From positions 1-64,000 of the forward strand of contig JAGOKC010000003.1 in the NCBI GenBank assembly GCA_017994835.1: a DNA stretch of 64,000 nt, given 5' to 3'. The notes beneath the pieces were generated by a model. The model had not been told where the DNA came from. It did no database searches and saw only the letters and a list, made by a program, of their open reading frames with translations. Source of the DNA: Aquabacterium sp. (GTDB lineage Bacteria; Pseudomonadota; Gammaproteobacteria; Burkholderiales; Burkholderiaceae_C). Numbering within the stretch: the stretch's first letter is position 1; every line of letters begins with the position of its first letter. Made by a program: the position numbers and the translations under genes. Of this stretch, positions 19,445 to 28,433 are shown piece after piece.

Positions 19445-20367
19445 GCCTTGGCGACGATCGCCCCTACATCGGGCGCTTTGCACCCTCGCCCACCGGGCCT
19501 CTGCACGCTGGCTCGCTGGTGGCCGCACTGGCCAGCTGGCTGGACGCCCGCGCGCATGAAGGCCGCTGGTTGGTGCGCATGGAGGACGTGGACACCCCGC
19601 GCTGCATACCCGGTGCCGACCAGCTGATCCTCGCGCAGCTGGCTGCCTGCGGCCTGCACCCTGACGCCCCCCCTGTGTACCAAAGCCAGCGCAGTGCCCT
19701 CTACCAGACCGCGCTCAACAGCCTTGTCGAAGCTGGTCATGCCTACCCTTGTGGCTGCACCCGTGCAGACATTGCCCAAGCCAATGCCAACCTGGGCTTG
19801 CACAAACCCCGCCACGGCGACCTCGTTTACCCCGGCACCTGTCGTCCCGACCACGGCGGACTCAAAGGCAAACCTGCCCGCGCCTGGCGTCTGCAAGTGC
19901 CCGCGCGCGCTGACACGCCCGACGGCCTGTGGCATTGGCATGACCGCCGCCTCGGCCCGCAAAGTCAGCATCTGGCCGAAGCCGTGGGCGATTTCGTCAT
20001 CCGCCGTGCCGATGGCCTGTGGGCCTACCAGCTGGCCGTGGTCGTGGACGATGGCGAACAAGGTGTCACCGACATCGTGCGCGGCGCGGACCTCACCGAC
20101 AACACGCCACGCCAGCTATGGTTGCAACAGTGTCTCAGCCTGCCCACACCGCGCTACCTGCACACCCCACTGGTGTGTGGCACCGACGGTGAAAAACTCT
20201 CCAAACAAAATGGTGCCCAGGCTGTGTCACTGGACGACCCACTGGCCGCCCTGCAACACGCTGGCACCTGCCTCGGCCTCACCGCACAAGGCCGCACCCT
20301 GGGAGACTGGCTCGCCGCTGCCGTCACTGCCTGGCGAATTCAGCTTCGGCAGTGGCCACTAGGCTGA
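19441..20367 (+). CDS. gluQ: Glutamyl-Q tRNA(Asp) synthetase
   Basis: A 308-residue truncated glutamyl-tRNA synthetase that attaches glutamate to queuosine 34 of tRNA-Asp. [17 protein letters not shown] at residues 9-25 holds the class I HIGH-like motif. A zinc-site pattern [10 protein letters not shown] and PGTCRPDH follows, and KLSKQNGA replaces KMSKS. The anticodon-binding domain of true GltX is absent, as expected. The GTG start inside the lysR stop is chosen because an upstream ATG would translate lysR sequence. Confidence 0.93.
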   Translation: MSLGDDRPYIGRFAPSPTGPLHAGSLVAALASWLDARAHEGRWLVRMEDVDTPRCIPGADQLILAQLAACGLHPDAPPVYQSQRSALYQTALNSLVEAGHAYPCGCTRADIAQANANLGLHKPRHGDLVYPGTCRPDHGGLKGKPARAWRLQVPARADTPDGLWHWHDRRLGPQSQHLAEAVGDFVIRRADGLWAYQLAVVVDDGEQGVTDIVRGADLTDNTPRQLWLQQCLSLPTPRYLHTPLVCGTDGEKLSKQNGAQAVSLDDPLAALQHAGTCLGLTAQGRTLGDWLAAAVTAWRIQLRQWPLG

Positions 20368-20384
20368 GCCTCACAGGGGCGCAC

Positions 20385-21026
20385 TCAGACCCCCGCACCC
20401 TCTGCGGGCAACGTCGCCACCTCGGGTGTCGCATCCTTCAGAAAATGCGTTCGGTAGTACGCCAACTCGTCAATCGACTCGTGAATGTCAGCCAGCGCCG
20501 TGTGCTTTTGTGCTTTCTTGAAGCCGCCCACCAGCTCCGGACGCCAGCGCCGCGCCAGTTCCTTGAGCGTGCTCACATCCAGATTGCGATAGTGAAAAAA
20601 CGCCTCCAGCTTGGGCATGTGATTCGCCAGAAAGCGCCGGTCCTGACAGATCGAGTTGCCGCACATCGGTGACTTGTTGGTGGGCACATACTTCTTCAAG
20701 AAGGCGATCACCGCCTGCTCGGCTTCGGCCTCTGTCACCGTCGAGGCCTTGACGCGGTCGATCAGCCCGCTCTTGCCGTGCGTGCCCTTGTTCCACTTGT
20801 CCATGCCATGGAGCACCTCGTCAGTCTGGTGAATCGCCAGCACCGGGCCTTCGACGCGCACCGTCAACTGCGGGTCCGTCACCACCACCGCGATCTCGAT
20901 GATGCGGTCGCTCTGCGTCTTCAACCCGGTCATCTCCAGATCGAGCCAGATCAGGTTCAGATCGCTCTTGCTCAGCGGCGCGGGTTCATCGGCGGGCATC
21001 AGCGTGCCGGGGGTCACTTCACTCAT
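20385..21026 (-). CDS. orn: Oligoribonuclease
   Basis: A 213-residue 3'-5' exoribonuclease of the DEDDh family that degrades short oligoribonucleotides, including the pGpG left from cyclic di-GMP breakdown. The catalytic Asp29 and Glu31 are in [21 protein letters not shown] carries the third acidic residue, and HTALADI the fourth and the histidine. The N-terminus is about 20 residues longer than E. coli Orn, as is usual in this group. A second ATG six bases upstream (MPMSEV) is possible; neither has a clear ribosome-binding site. Confidence 0.97.
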   Translation of the reverse strand: MSEVTPGTLMPADEPAPLSKSDLNLIWLDLEMTGLKTQSDRIIEIAVVVTDPQLTVRVEGPVLAIHQTDEVLHGMDKWNKGTHGKSGLIDRVKASTVTEAEAEQAVIAFLKKYVPTNKSPMCGNSICQDRRFLANHMPKLEAFFHYRNLDVSTLKELARRWRPELVGGFKKAQKHTALADIHESIDELAYYRTHFLKDATPEVATLPAEGAGV

Positions 21027-21152
21027 GGGCATCACACACAATTCAGTCGGCCGACAGGGCGGCAGGTCCAACTTCCGGCACAGGCACCGGAGCACAGGGA
21101 TTTGCACACCAGACGAGTCGCAGATTGTGCGGGCAAACGTACACTCCCGCTC

Positions 21153-22415
21153 ATGCCATCCAGTCTCATGACCTTGCTTTTTGCGGTGTTCGTCGCCGCC
21201 TCCCTGCTCACCAGGTTCTGGCTCGACACGCGCCAGGCACGCCACGTGGCCCGCCACCGCGACACGGTGCCAGCTGCCTTCGCGGCTCACGTGGGCCCGC
21301 TGAGCCACCAGCGCGCGGCCAGCTACACCCTCGACAAGCTGCGCTTCGGCCTGCTCAGCACCGCTGTCAGCACCGTCGCGCTCATCGGCTGGACGCTGCT
21401 GGGCGGCCTCGACGCCCTCAACGTCGTGGTGCGCGACGCCGTGCTACCCGCCTGGGGCGCCCTGCCCTACCAGCTCGTCCTGCTGGGTGCCTTCACCCTG
21501 ATCGGCACCCTGATCGAGCTGCCGCTGGAAGCCTGGCACACCTTCCGCCTCGAACAAAAGCACGGCTTCAACCGCATGACCTGGGGCATGTGGCTGGGTG
21601 ACCAGGCCAAACAAATGCTGCTGGGCCTGCTGCTCGGCGGCCCCATCGCCGCCCTGATCCTGTGGCTGATGAGCGCGGCCGGCGCGCAATGGTGGCTGTG
21701 GGCCTGGGGCGCCTGGGTGGCGTTCAGCCTGTTGCTGATGGTCATCTTCCCCATCTTCATCGCCCCCCTGTTCAACAAGTTCGAGCCCTTGCAGGACCAG
21801 GGCCTCATCGACCGCGTCAACGCCCTGATGGCCCGGTGCGGCTTCACCGCCAAGGGCTTTTTCGTCATGGACGGCAGCCGCCGCTCGGCCCACGCCAACG
21901 CCTATTTCACCGGCCTGGGTGCCGCCAAGCGCGTGGTCTTCTACGACACCCTGCTGAGCAAGCTCACCCACGGTGAGGTCGAGGCCGTGCTGGCCCACGA
22001 ACTGGGCCACTTCAAACACCGCCACGTGCTCAAGCGCATGGTCATGATGTTCGCCCTGAGCCTCGCCGGTTTTGCCCTGCTCGGCTGGCTGTCGCAACAG
22101 GTGGGCTTCTACACTGGCCTGGGCGTGCGCCCCAACCTGAACGCCACCAACGACGCCCTGGCCCTGCTGCTCTTCATGCTGGCCTTGCCGCCCTTTGCCT
22201 TCTTCATCTCCCCGCTGTTCGCCTACTTCTCCCGCAAAGACGAGTACGAGGCCGACGCCTACGCTTGCGCACACACCAGCGGCAGCGACCTCGCCAGCGC
22301 CCTGATCAAGCTGTACAAAGACAACTCGTCCACCCTCACGCCTGACCCCATGTACGTTCGCTTCCACTACTCCCACCCGCCCGCCTCCGAGCGCCTGGCG
22401 GCCATGCAGGCATGA
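21153..22415 (+). CDS. M48-family CAAX-protease-like zinc metallopeptidase
   Basis: A 420-residue integral membrane protease of the Ste24 type. Several hydrophobic segments occupy residues 1-230. The zinc motif HELGH is at residues 282-286 and the third ligand Glu366 lies in KDEYEADA. Eukaryotic Ste24 processes prenylated proteins; bacterial members are thought to act in membrane protein quality control. The role here is inferred only. Its stop overlaps the rsgA start (ATGA), so the two form a unit. It is divergent from orn across 126 bases. Confidence 0.95.
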   Translation: MPSSLMTLLFAVFVAASLLTRFWLDTRQARHVARHRDTVPAAFAAHVGPLSHQRAASYTLDKLRFGLLSTAVSTVALIGWTLLGGLDALNVVVRDAVLPAWGALPYQLVLLGAFTLIGTLIELPLEAWHTFRLEQKHGFNRMTWGMWLGDQAKQMLLGLLLGGPIAALILWLMSAAGAQWWLWAWGAWVAFSLLLMVIFPIFIAPLFNKFEPLQDQGLIDRVNALMARCGFTAKGFFVMDGSRRSAHANAYFTGLGAAKRVVFYDTLLSKLTHGEVEAVLAHELGHFKHRHVLKRMVMMFALSLAGFALLGWLSQQVGFYTGLGVRPNLNATNDALALLLFMLALPPFAFFISPLFAYFSRKDEYEADAYACAHTSGSDLASALIKLYKDNSSTLTPDPMYVRFHYSHPPASERLAAMQA

Positions 22416-23374
22416 AGCGCCACGGTCACAACGCGCCCCTGCGCAAGGCCAAGGGCAAAGACGCCGACACCAGCCAGTGCCAGCGCGGCCTGGTCGTCTC
22501 CACCCACGGTCGCCACGTCATCGTCGAAGACGAACAAGGCCAGCGCCTGATCTGCCACCCCCGTGGCAAGAAAAGCGAAGCCGTGGTGGGCGACCGGGTG
22601 CTGTGGCAACCCACGCTGGAAGGCAGCGGCGAGGGCCTGATCGTGCAGGTCGAAGAGCGCCGCAACCTGCTCTACCGCCAGGACGAGTGGCGCAGCAAAT
22701 CCTTTGCCGCCAACCTCGACCAGATGCTGGTGTGGATCGCCGTCGAGCCCGTGTTCAGCGAGGCCCAACTCACGCGCGCCTTGCTCGCGGCCCGCTACGC
22801 CGACATCCCCGTCACCATCGTGCTCAACAAGGTCGATCTACCGGGGGCCGAGACGGCCCGCCAGCGCCTGGTGCCCTACGTGGCCATGGGCTACCCCGTG
22901 GTCGAGATGTCGCTGAAGGTCGATACCGATGCCGCCAAGGCCCAGGTCATGCCGCTGCTGCAAGGCAAGGCCAGCCTGGTGCTAGGGCCGTCGGGCGCCG
23001 GCAAGAGCACCCTGATCAACACCCTGCTGCCCAACGCCCGCGCCGAAGTGGGCGAAATCTCGCAGGCGCTCAACTCAGGCCGGCACACCACCACCACCAG
23101 CCTCTGGTACTGGCTGGACGACAGCCACGAGAGCGCCGTGATCGACTCGCCGGGTTTCCAGGAATTCGGCCTGCACCACATCGCCCCCACCGAGCTGGCC
23201 AAGTGGATGCCCGACATCGCCGCCCACATCGGCGACTGCCGCTTCTACAACTGCACCCACCGGCAAGAACCGGGCTGTGCGGTGCAGGCAGCCGCCGAAC
23301 GCGGCGAGATCAGCGCCATGCGCCTGAGCCTGTACACCGGCCTGTTTGACGAACTCAGCGAACAGCGCTGGTGA
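22412..23374 (+). CDS. rsgA: Small ribosomal subunit biogenesis GTPase RsgA
   Basis: A 320-residue circularly permuted GTPase that helps 30S maturation. NKVD (G4) at 139-142 precedes the P-loop GPSGAGKS (G1) at 192-199, then DSPGFQEFG (G3), as expected. The N-terminal OB-fold starts with GLVVSTHGRHVIVED. The C-terminal zinc knuckle is CRFYNCTHRQEPGC. It is coupled to the M48 gene by a four-base overlap. Confidence 0.97.
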   Translation: MKRHGHNAPLRKAKGKDADTSQCQRGLVVSTHGRHVIVEDEQGQRLICHPRGKKSEAVVGDRVLWQPTLEGSGEGLIVQVEERRNLLYRQDEWRSKSFAANLDQMLVWIAVEPVFSEAQLTRALLAARYADIPVTIVLNKVDLPGAETARQRLVPYVAMGYPVVEMSLKVDTDAAKAQVMPLLQGKASLVLGPSGAGKSTLINTLLPNARAEVGEISQALNSGRHTTTTSLWYWLDDSHESAVIDSPGFQEFGLHHIAPTELAKWMPDIAAHIGDCRFYNCTHRQEPGCAVQAAAERGEISAMRLSLYTGLFDELSEQRW

Positions 23375-23399
23375 TGTCTTTTTGCCCTGCCGACACCCC

Positions 23400-23705
23400 A
23401 TGAACAACACCCTGTCCCTGATCCCCTTGTCTCTGGAGGCCTTTGCCGAGGGGGCGATTTCGCTCGATGATCTGGCCCGCGCCCTGCGCGATGCCGCGCA
23501 AGAACATGAGCCCACTTTGCCCGACCGTTATCTGGACGTTCTGGAGCGGCTGTTGAACCAGCTGGAAAGCTCGGCGCTGTTCAGCGAAGAAAGCTGCTCG
23601 TTCAGCCGCACCGACATGATCGCGGCTCTGGTGGAATGGCTGGCGCGCGCACAGACGTGGTCGGACAAGGTCACCAACCCGCCCACACCCACGCGGGACG
23701 ACTGA
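23400..23705 (+). CDS. Hypothetical protein, 101 residues
   Basis: The frame is MNNTLSLIPLSLEAFAEGAI followed by an alpha-helical acidic region and a Pro/Thr-rich end. No conserved motif was recognised. The ATG is 25 bases after the rsgA stop in the same direction, so it could ride the M48-rsgA transcript. The codon use resembles the neighbours, and no better antisense frame exists. Without a search, a true gene is likely but not certain. Confidence 0.6.
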   Translation: MNNTLSLIPLSLEAFAEGAISLDDLARALRDAAQEHEPTLPDRYLDVLERLLNQLESSALFSEESCSFSRTDMIAALVEWLARAQTWSDKVTNPPTPTRDD

Positions 23706-23721
23706 TCAACGAATCAAGGGA

Positions 23722-24714
23722 TCAACCGACCAGGTTGGCCAGCGACAGCAGCGCCAGCAGCAGCATCCACAGCACCACCGAGCGCCAGATCAGGCCCACC
23801 ACGCTGCGCAGATGCGCCATCTGTGGAGGCGCACCAGTCGTGCTGCCCTCGGCGTCGATGACATCCGAGCCATCGCCCCCGGCCAGGGTGCGGCTCATGT
23901 CGCGCCCCTCTGCGCTCGGGGCCACCTGCCCGCCCAGTCGCACCCCCAGGGCCCCCGAGGCAGCCGACAAGATCGTGCCCTCATTCGGGCGCACCCACAG
24001 CACCGCATGCCGCCGCCAGGCGTCCACGGCATCCTCAAAATTGCCCACCACGGCAAAACCGAAAGCCGTCATGCGTGAGGGCACATGGTCCAGCCATGAA
24101 AACAACTGCAGCGACAGGTTCATCAAGCGGTCGTGCGTGGTTGCGCCGGTCACCTGGCTCTTGTAAGACCAGTAGCGACTGGCAAACTCGGCCATGCGGT
24201 ACAACACTGCGCCAGCCGGTCCCAGTCCCAGGGTGGACAGGGCCACAAACCAGAAAAACACGCCGAACACATGGCGATGCGCTGCCAGCAGCGAGTACTC
24301 CAGCACGTGACGAAGCACCTCGGTACGCGGCAGATCGCTGGCATCCAGGTGTTGCCACTGCGCGAGTTGCTCACGGGCACGGTCTTCGCGGCCTTGCTCC
24401 AGTGCGTCACGAATGGCCGTGAAGTGGTGACTGAACTGCCGAAACCCCAGCGTCATGTACAAAATGGCCACGTCCAGCAACAAAGCCAGCACGTTGCTGT
24501 ATGGGTAAAGCAGGGCATACACCAGCCCCACCAACACCGCTGGGGCAACCACCGTGACGCCCCATACCACGCGGGCGTGCACATCGGCACCCGCATCAAA
24601 ATTGCGACCGACCCAGCGCACCCAACCAGTCAAACCCTGGTGGATGGGGTTGAGCGTCGATAAAGGCTTGAGCTGCTCCGCCAACAAGGCGAAGAGCACG
24701 GCAAAGAAACTCAT
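23722..24714 (-). CDS. CobD/CbiB-like inner-membrane protein
   Basis: A 330-residue protein with a hydrophobic N-terminus (MSFFAVLFALLAEQLKPL) and about five hydrophobic segments. HRHVFGVFFWF and GPAGAVLYRMAEFASRYW resemble the CobD/CbiB and AmpE family core. True CobD attaches aminopropanol to cobyric acid; no cobalamin genes are nearby, so the enzymatic role is not established. It converges with the hypothetical gene and lies downstream of the Nudix gene on the same strand. Confidence 0.8.
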   Translation of the reverse strand: MSFFAVLFALLAEQLKPLSTLNPIHQGLTGWVRWVGRNFDAGADVHARVVWGVTVVAPAVLVGLVYALLYPYSNVLALLLDVAILYMTLGFRQFSHHFTAIRDALEQGREDRAREQLAQWQHLDASDLPRTEVLRHVLEYSLLAAHRHVFGVFFWFVALSTLGLGPAGAVLYRMAEFASRYWSYKSQVTGATTHDRLMNLSLQLFSWLDHVPSRMTAFGFAVVGNFEDAVDAWRRHAVLWVRPNEGTILSAASGALGVRLGGQVAPSAEGRDMSRTLAGGDGSDVIDAEGSTTGAPPQMAHLRSVVGLIWRSVVLWMLLLALLSLANLVG

Positions 24715-24770
24715 GTCAGGATCATAGCCGCCCGCTCGCGCAGGCAGGTTGAGGAAACGTCAACAGCGCC

Positions 24771-25466
24771 TCAGGCAGACAAGAAGCGGTAGAAATTACG
24801 CAACATCGCTGCGGTGGCACCCCAGATGAAATACTCCTGCGCCGTCTCATGAGGCGGACGCCAAGGCATCGAAAGAAACTCGAATCGTGCTGGCCCCACT
24901 GCCAACGCACGCCGCTCGTGAAACTGCGGGTTCATCAGGAAGGGCAAAGGCACTTCGAAGATTTCGGCCACTTCATTGGCATCGGCCTGCAGTTTCAGAC
25001 ACTGCCATTCGTCCGCCTGTGGATCAATCAAACCCACCACCGGGGTGACCAGAAAGCCCGTTCCCGTCACGTAGTTGGGCAAGGTGCCCAGCACCCGCAC
25101 ACGGGCAGGGTCCAGGCCCACCTCTTCCTGTGCCTCGCGCAAGGCGGTGGCGACAGGATCGCGATCGGCAGGCTCCCGCCGCCCCCCTGGAAAACTGATC
25201 TGCCCCGGATGCTTGACCAGATGATCGGTGCGCCGGGTCAGCAGCACCGAGAGCTGATCGCGCACCACCAGAGGCACCAGCACCGACGCCGGCACCGTCT
25301 CGGAAGTTTTGATCCACAGCTCATTGTCGGCATCGACCTCCCATGTGGGCGGCGCGGCAAAGCGCTGAATCAACGCGTCGCGCGTCAGACGCTCCAGGGG
25401 TACAGGCGGCAGATGTCCGTCGCTGCCCAGTCGCTCTGCCAGATGGGGGTCAATTTTCAAAGACAT
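24771..25466 (-). CDS. Nudix hydrolase, coenzyme A pyrophosphatase type
   Basis: A 231-residue Nudix protein. The Nudix box begins GGRREPADRDPVATALREAQ and ends EEVGL, and SFPGG precedes it. The FPGGRREPxD start is the CoA pyrophosphatase (PROSITE UPF0035) pattern. Such enzymes cleave CoA or its derivatives to 4'-phosphopantetheine and ADP. The start at MSLKIDPHL is favoured over one further upstream, which would run through the rplS terminator. A rplS terminator precedes it. Confidence 0.92.
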   Translation of the reverse strand: MSLKIDPHLAERLGSDGHLPPVPLERLTRDALIQRFAAPPTWEVDADNELWIKTSETVPASVLVPLVVRDQLSVLLTRRTDHLVKHPGQISFPGGRREPADRDPVATALREAQEEVGLDPARVRVLGTLPNYVTGTGFLVTPVVGLIDPQADEWQCLKLQADANEVAEIFEVPLPFLMNPQFHERRALAVGPARFEFLSMPWRPPHETAQEYFIWGATAAMLRNFYRFLSA

Positions 25467-25481
25467 GGACACACCATAACA

Positions 25482-25514
25482 AAAGCCGCCTGAGCTTGCG
25501 CAGCAGGCGGCTTT
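25482..25514 (-). terminator. Intrinsic terminator after rplS
   Basis: Arms AAAGCCGCCTG and CAGGCGGCTTT (11 bases) enclose an 11-base loop. On the minus strand the stem ends in TTTTGTTATGG. It lies 44 bases past the rplS stop and overlaps nothing else coding. Confidence 0.85.
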
Positions 25515-25557
25515 GAATGCGAGCACACCACGGCTTGGTACCGTGGTGACGCGACGA

Positions 25558-25914
25558 TCAGGAGAGCTTTTCCTTGATGCGTGCCGACTTGCCGCTGCGT
25601 TGACGCAGGTAGTACAGCTTGGCGCGACGGACATCACCGCGACGCTTGACTTCGATCTTGGCGATCAGGGGGCTGTACAGCTGGAACGTACGTTCCACGC
25701 CTTCGCCGCTCGAAATCTTGCGAACGATGAAGCTGGAGTTCAGACCACGGTTACGCTTGGCGATCACGACGCCTTCGTAAGCCTGAACGCGCTTGCGGGT
25801 ACCTTCCACCACATTGACAGACACGATCACGGTGTCGCCAGGGGCGAAAGAAGGGATCTCTTTGTTCAGACGAGCAATTTCTTCTTGCTCGAGCTGTTGA
25901 ATGATGTTGGCCAT
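25558..25914 (-). CDS. rplS: Large ribosomal subunit protein bL19
   Basis: A 118-residue ribosomal protein. [19 protein letters not shown] and [11 protein letters not shown] are the conserved blocks, and the length fits the family (about 115-130). A TAGGAGCTTTTG ribosome-binding stretch precedes the ATG at 25912-25914. A TTG codon immediately upstream is not needed. It is the last gene of the rpsP-rimM-trmD-rplS cluster, with its own promoter candidate between trmD and rplS and a strong terminator after it. Confidence 0.98.
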   Translation of the reverse strand: MANIIQQLEQEEIARLNKEIPSFAPGDTVIVSVNVVEGTRKRVQAYEGVVIAKRNRGLNSSFIVRKISSGEGVERTFQLYSPLIAKIEVKRRGDVRRAKLYYLRQRSGKSARIKEKLS

Positions 25915-26009
25915 CAAAAGCTCCTAAATGATCTTGCCCGCGCCTGAAAATCCAGCATCGTCCCAAGGGAAGAGGCCGGGGTGGAAAAAATGTCGGCCGG
26001 GTAGAGGAT

Positions 26010-26040
26010 CGGAAAACCGCAGATTATAGCGTGAGTTGAG
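26010..26040 (-). promoter_or_regulatory. Promoter-like block before rplS, copy of the rpsP one
   Basis: The minus strand holds a TATAAT box (26028-26023) followed by TGCGGTTTTCC. The same 30-base block occurs upstream of rpsP (27948-27977), with 26 of 30 bases identical. The -10 box overlaps the trmD stop. The -35 region is weak (an A/T-rich stretch near 26046). It would give rplS a transcript independent of rpsP-trmD. Confidence 0.55.
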
Positions 26041-26812
26041 ATAAAAAGTGTTCGTCCTGTTTGGACAATTCGCCACGCGCCCTTGCTGCCTGAATCAACT
26101 CGGGGCGGCGCTGCGCGGTGATGCGCAATTGTTGCTCGCGGCGCCAGCGTGCAATGTGCGCATGGTGACCCGACATCAGCACCGACGGCACGGTGGCATC
26201 CACGCTCCGCTCGTTGCCCTCGGCAGGGCAGTCCAGCACCTCCGGACGGCTGTAATGCGGACAGTCCAGCAAACCATCCGAAAAGCTGTCCTGCTCGTGC
26301 GACGCCGCATCGTGCAAGACCCCCGGTTGCAGGCGGGTGACGGCGTCGATCAAGGTCAACGCCGGCAACTCGCCCCCCGACAAGACGTAATCGCCCAGGC
26401 TGATTTCTTCGTCCACATGGGCATCAATGAATCGCTGGTCAATCCCCTCGTAGCGGCCGCACACCAGCACGGCACCCGGCCCTTCGGCCAGTTGTTGCAC
26501 ACGCTGTTGCGTCAGGGGTTTGCCAGCCGGGCTGAACAACACCACGGGCAGACGAGGTGAAGCAGCAACCTGTTGGTCAGCGCGGATGGCCGACAGGCAG
26601 CGCACCAGCGGCTCAACCAGCATGACCATGCCCGGGCCACCACCAAAAGGGCGGTCATCGACCCGGCGGTACACGCCCTCGGCAAAATCGCGCAGCTGCC
26701 ACAGGCAGACATCAACCGCCTTCGTCTCGAAGGCACGACGCGTCACGCCCACCGTCTGAAACGGGGCGAACAATTCGGGAAACAGGGTGATGACGTCGAA
26801 GCGAACGGCCAT
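26024..26812 (-). CDS. trmD: tRNA (guanine-37-N1)-methyltransferase
   Basis: A 262-residue SPOUT methyltransferase. MAVRFDVITLFPELF starts the protein, DDRPFGGGPGMV and VCGRYEGIDQRFI hold the trefoil knot, and EEISLGDYVLSGGE is the classical TrmD signature. It methylates G37 next to the anticodon in tRNAs such as tRNA-Leu and tRNA-Pro. It lies 26 bases after rimM and just before rplS. Confidence 0.98.
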   Translation of the reverse strand: MAVRFDVITLFPELFAPFQTVGVTRRAFETKAVDVCLWQLRDFAEGVYRRVDDRPFGGGPGMVMLVEPLVRCLSAIRADQQVAASPRLPVVLFSPAGKPLTQQRVQQLAEGPGAVLVCGRYEGIDQRFIDAHVDEEISLGDYVLSGGELPALTLIDAVTRLQPGVLHDAASHEQDSFSDGLLDCPHYSRPEVLDCPAEGNERSVDATVPSVLMSGHHAHIARWRREQQLRITAQRRPELIQAARARGELSKQDEHFLSQLTL

Positions 26813-26838
26813 CGCAGCCCTCCGGTCAAAGAGGGGGA

Positions 26839-27507
26839 TCAGTAGTCCAAGCCCCAGTCGGCCACGATGCGCTTGTCAGCCAGGCTGACGCTGTCAATGT
26901 AGGCCGACACAAAGGGAATGAGACGCTCGACGGCGTCCTGGCCTTCGGTCGCAGGCACGACGCAGCGCAGCACGCTGTGCGGACCGGTCGCCATCAGGTC
27001 GGCCACCTGGCCCAGGCACTCGCCTTGGCGGTTGACCACATTCAGGCCAATCAGGTCGATCCAGTAGAACTCGCCGTCGTCAGGCGTCGGAAAAGCAGAG
27101 CGTGACACGAACACCCGCGCACCTCTGAGCGCTTCGGCGTCGTTGCGATCAGCCAGACCTTCGGCCGTGACCACGATCACATCGCCTTGCGTACGGGCTT
27201 GCGTCACCTTCAGAAAACGCGGTGTCAGCAAACGTGCCGGGGCCACGGCACCCGGCTTGGCAGACGCATGCGCAGGGGCCACACCCGCCTTCGCAGACGG
27301 ACGCGACAAAGCGCCCGCAACCTGTTCGGTCGGGCGCAAAAACCATTTTTTGGTACAAAAGAGCGCCTGCGGGTCAGAAGAAAAAGGCACCACCTTGATG
27401 CCCCCCTTCACGCCCCAGGCGTCAACGATGCGCCCGACTTCCACCGCGTCATCGGGCCAGACGACACCGTCATCCAGCACGAGCGGGACCGCCGAGCGAT
27501 CGTTCAT
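26839..27507 (-). CDS. rimM: 16S rRNA processing protein RimM, with linker insertion
   Basis: A 222-residue 30S maturation factor. VEVGRIVDAWGVKGGIKV marks the N-terminal domain, and DGEFYWIDLIGLNVV the C-terminal PRC barrel. Usual RimM is near 170-180 residues. The extra length comes mostly from about 40 Ala/Pro/Lys/Ser-rich residues after FLRPTEQ (residues 62-95), in the first beta-barrel domain. rpsP lies ten bases upstream and trmD follows. Confidence 0.95.
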   Translation of the reverse strand: MNDRSAVPLVLDDGVVWPDDAVEVGRIVDAWGVKGGIKVVPFSSDPQALFCTKKWFLRPTEQVAGALSRPSAKAGVAPAHASAKPGAVAPARLLTPRFLKVTQARTQGDVIVVTAEGLADRNDAEALRGARVFVSRSAFPTPDDGEFYWIDLIGLNVVNRQGECLGQVADLMATGPHSVLRCVVPATEGQDAVERLIPFVSAYIDSVSLADKRIVADWGLDY

Positions 27508-27517
27508 GTCGCCTCGA

Positions 27518-27778
27518 TCAAGCAGCCGGGACGGCAGCCTTCTTGGCTTCGACGACCAGACGGTTCACAGCGTCAGACGGCTGTGCGCCAGTCTTCACCC
27601 ATGCGTCCACGCGGTCCAGCGACAAACGCAGGGTTTCAGCGTTGCCGGAAGCCAGCGGGTTGTAGAAGCCCACGCGCTCCAGGAAACGGCCGTCACGGCG
27701 GTTCTTTTGCTCAGCCACGACGATGTTGTAGAAAGGGCGCTTCTTGGAGCCGCCGCGTGCAAGTCGAATCACGACCAT
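27518..27778 (-). CDS. rpsP: Small ribosomal subunit protein bS16
   Basis: An 86-residue ribosomal protein starting [20 protein letters not shown], with the conserved FYNPLA block. The Ala/Lys end is normal for the group. The start at 27778 is chosen because the upstream extension in the same frame has no family match. It heads the cluster, about 180 bases from a TATAAT promoter. Confidence 0.98.
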   Translation of the reverse strand: MVVIRLARGGSKKRPFYNIVVAEQKNRRDGRFLERVGFYNPLASGNAETLRLSLDRVDAWVKTGAQPSDAVNRLVVEAKKAAVPAA

Positions 27779-27959
27779 GATGTGTCCTTCAATTTGAATG
27801 GGCGGCCACTGTTCCCGGGAGACACTCGAGGTCAAGCAGCCAAGGCTCGATCAGGCACCTGCCTGATCGCTCCAATCATCCGTCCCGTTTAGATACGCAC
27901 CAGGTGGTCAGGTGGCCAGGTAAGGCACCGACGACCCAGCTCGGGCTGGAAAACCGCAA

Positions 27960-27989
27960 ATTATAGTCTGACTTGAGGGGGCGTGCCAA
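27960..27989 (-). promoter_or_regulatory. Promoter of the rpsP-rimM-trmD-rplS cluster
   Basis: On the minus strand, TTGGCA (27989-27984), an 18-base spacer and TATAAT (27965-27960) are followed by TGCGGTTTTCC. The -35 lies just inside the stop-side end of the DUF486 gene. Transcript start would leave a leader near 175 bases before rpsP. Confidence 0.7.
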
Positions 27990-27993
27990 GCCT

Positions 27994-28356
27994 TCAACTG
28001 CGGAACATGAAGTAAGCCGCCCCAACCAGGCACAGCGCCGCCCACACGTAGTCCAGCTTGAAGGGCTGGCCCAGATAGAACACGGCAAAAGGCACGAACA
28101 CGCTCAGGCTGATGATTTCCTGCATCACCTTGAGTTGCCCCACGTTGAGCGCCTGCACGCCAATGCGGTTGGCCGGCACCTGCAACAGGTATTCAAACAA
28201 GGCAATGCCCCAGCTCACCAAAGCAGCGTAAATCCAGGGCTTGCTGGCCATGCTCTTGAGGTGTCCGTACCAGGCGAAGGTCATGAACACATTGGAGGCC
28301 ACCAGCAGCAGGGCAGACTGCAAGGGGATGGGCAGGGCAAGGGCGAGGCTGTTCAT
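27994..28356 (-). CDS. DUF486 (DMT-like) small membrane protein
   Basis: A 120-residue protein with four hydrophobic segments. SNVFMTFAWYGHLK and GIALFEYLLQVPANRIG are the DUF486 signatures, and QLKVMQEIISLSVFVPF follows. The family is placed in the drug/metabolite transporter clan, but no substrate is known. It sits upstream of the rpsP cluster in the same direction and back to back with the PurM-like gene. Confidence 0.88.
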   Translation of the reverse strand: MNSLALALPIPLQSALLLVASNVFMTFAWYGHLKSMASKPWIYAALVSWGIALFEYLLQVPANRIGVQALNVGQLKVMQEIISLSVFVPFAVFYLGQPFKLDYVWAALCLVGAAYFMFRS

Positions 28357-28433
28357 GACCAAGAGTCTATGCAAGGAAGGCACGCCTTACCGGATAATCA
28401 CGGTTTTGTGACCCTCCAGCTCTTTGACGCGCC

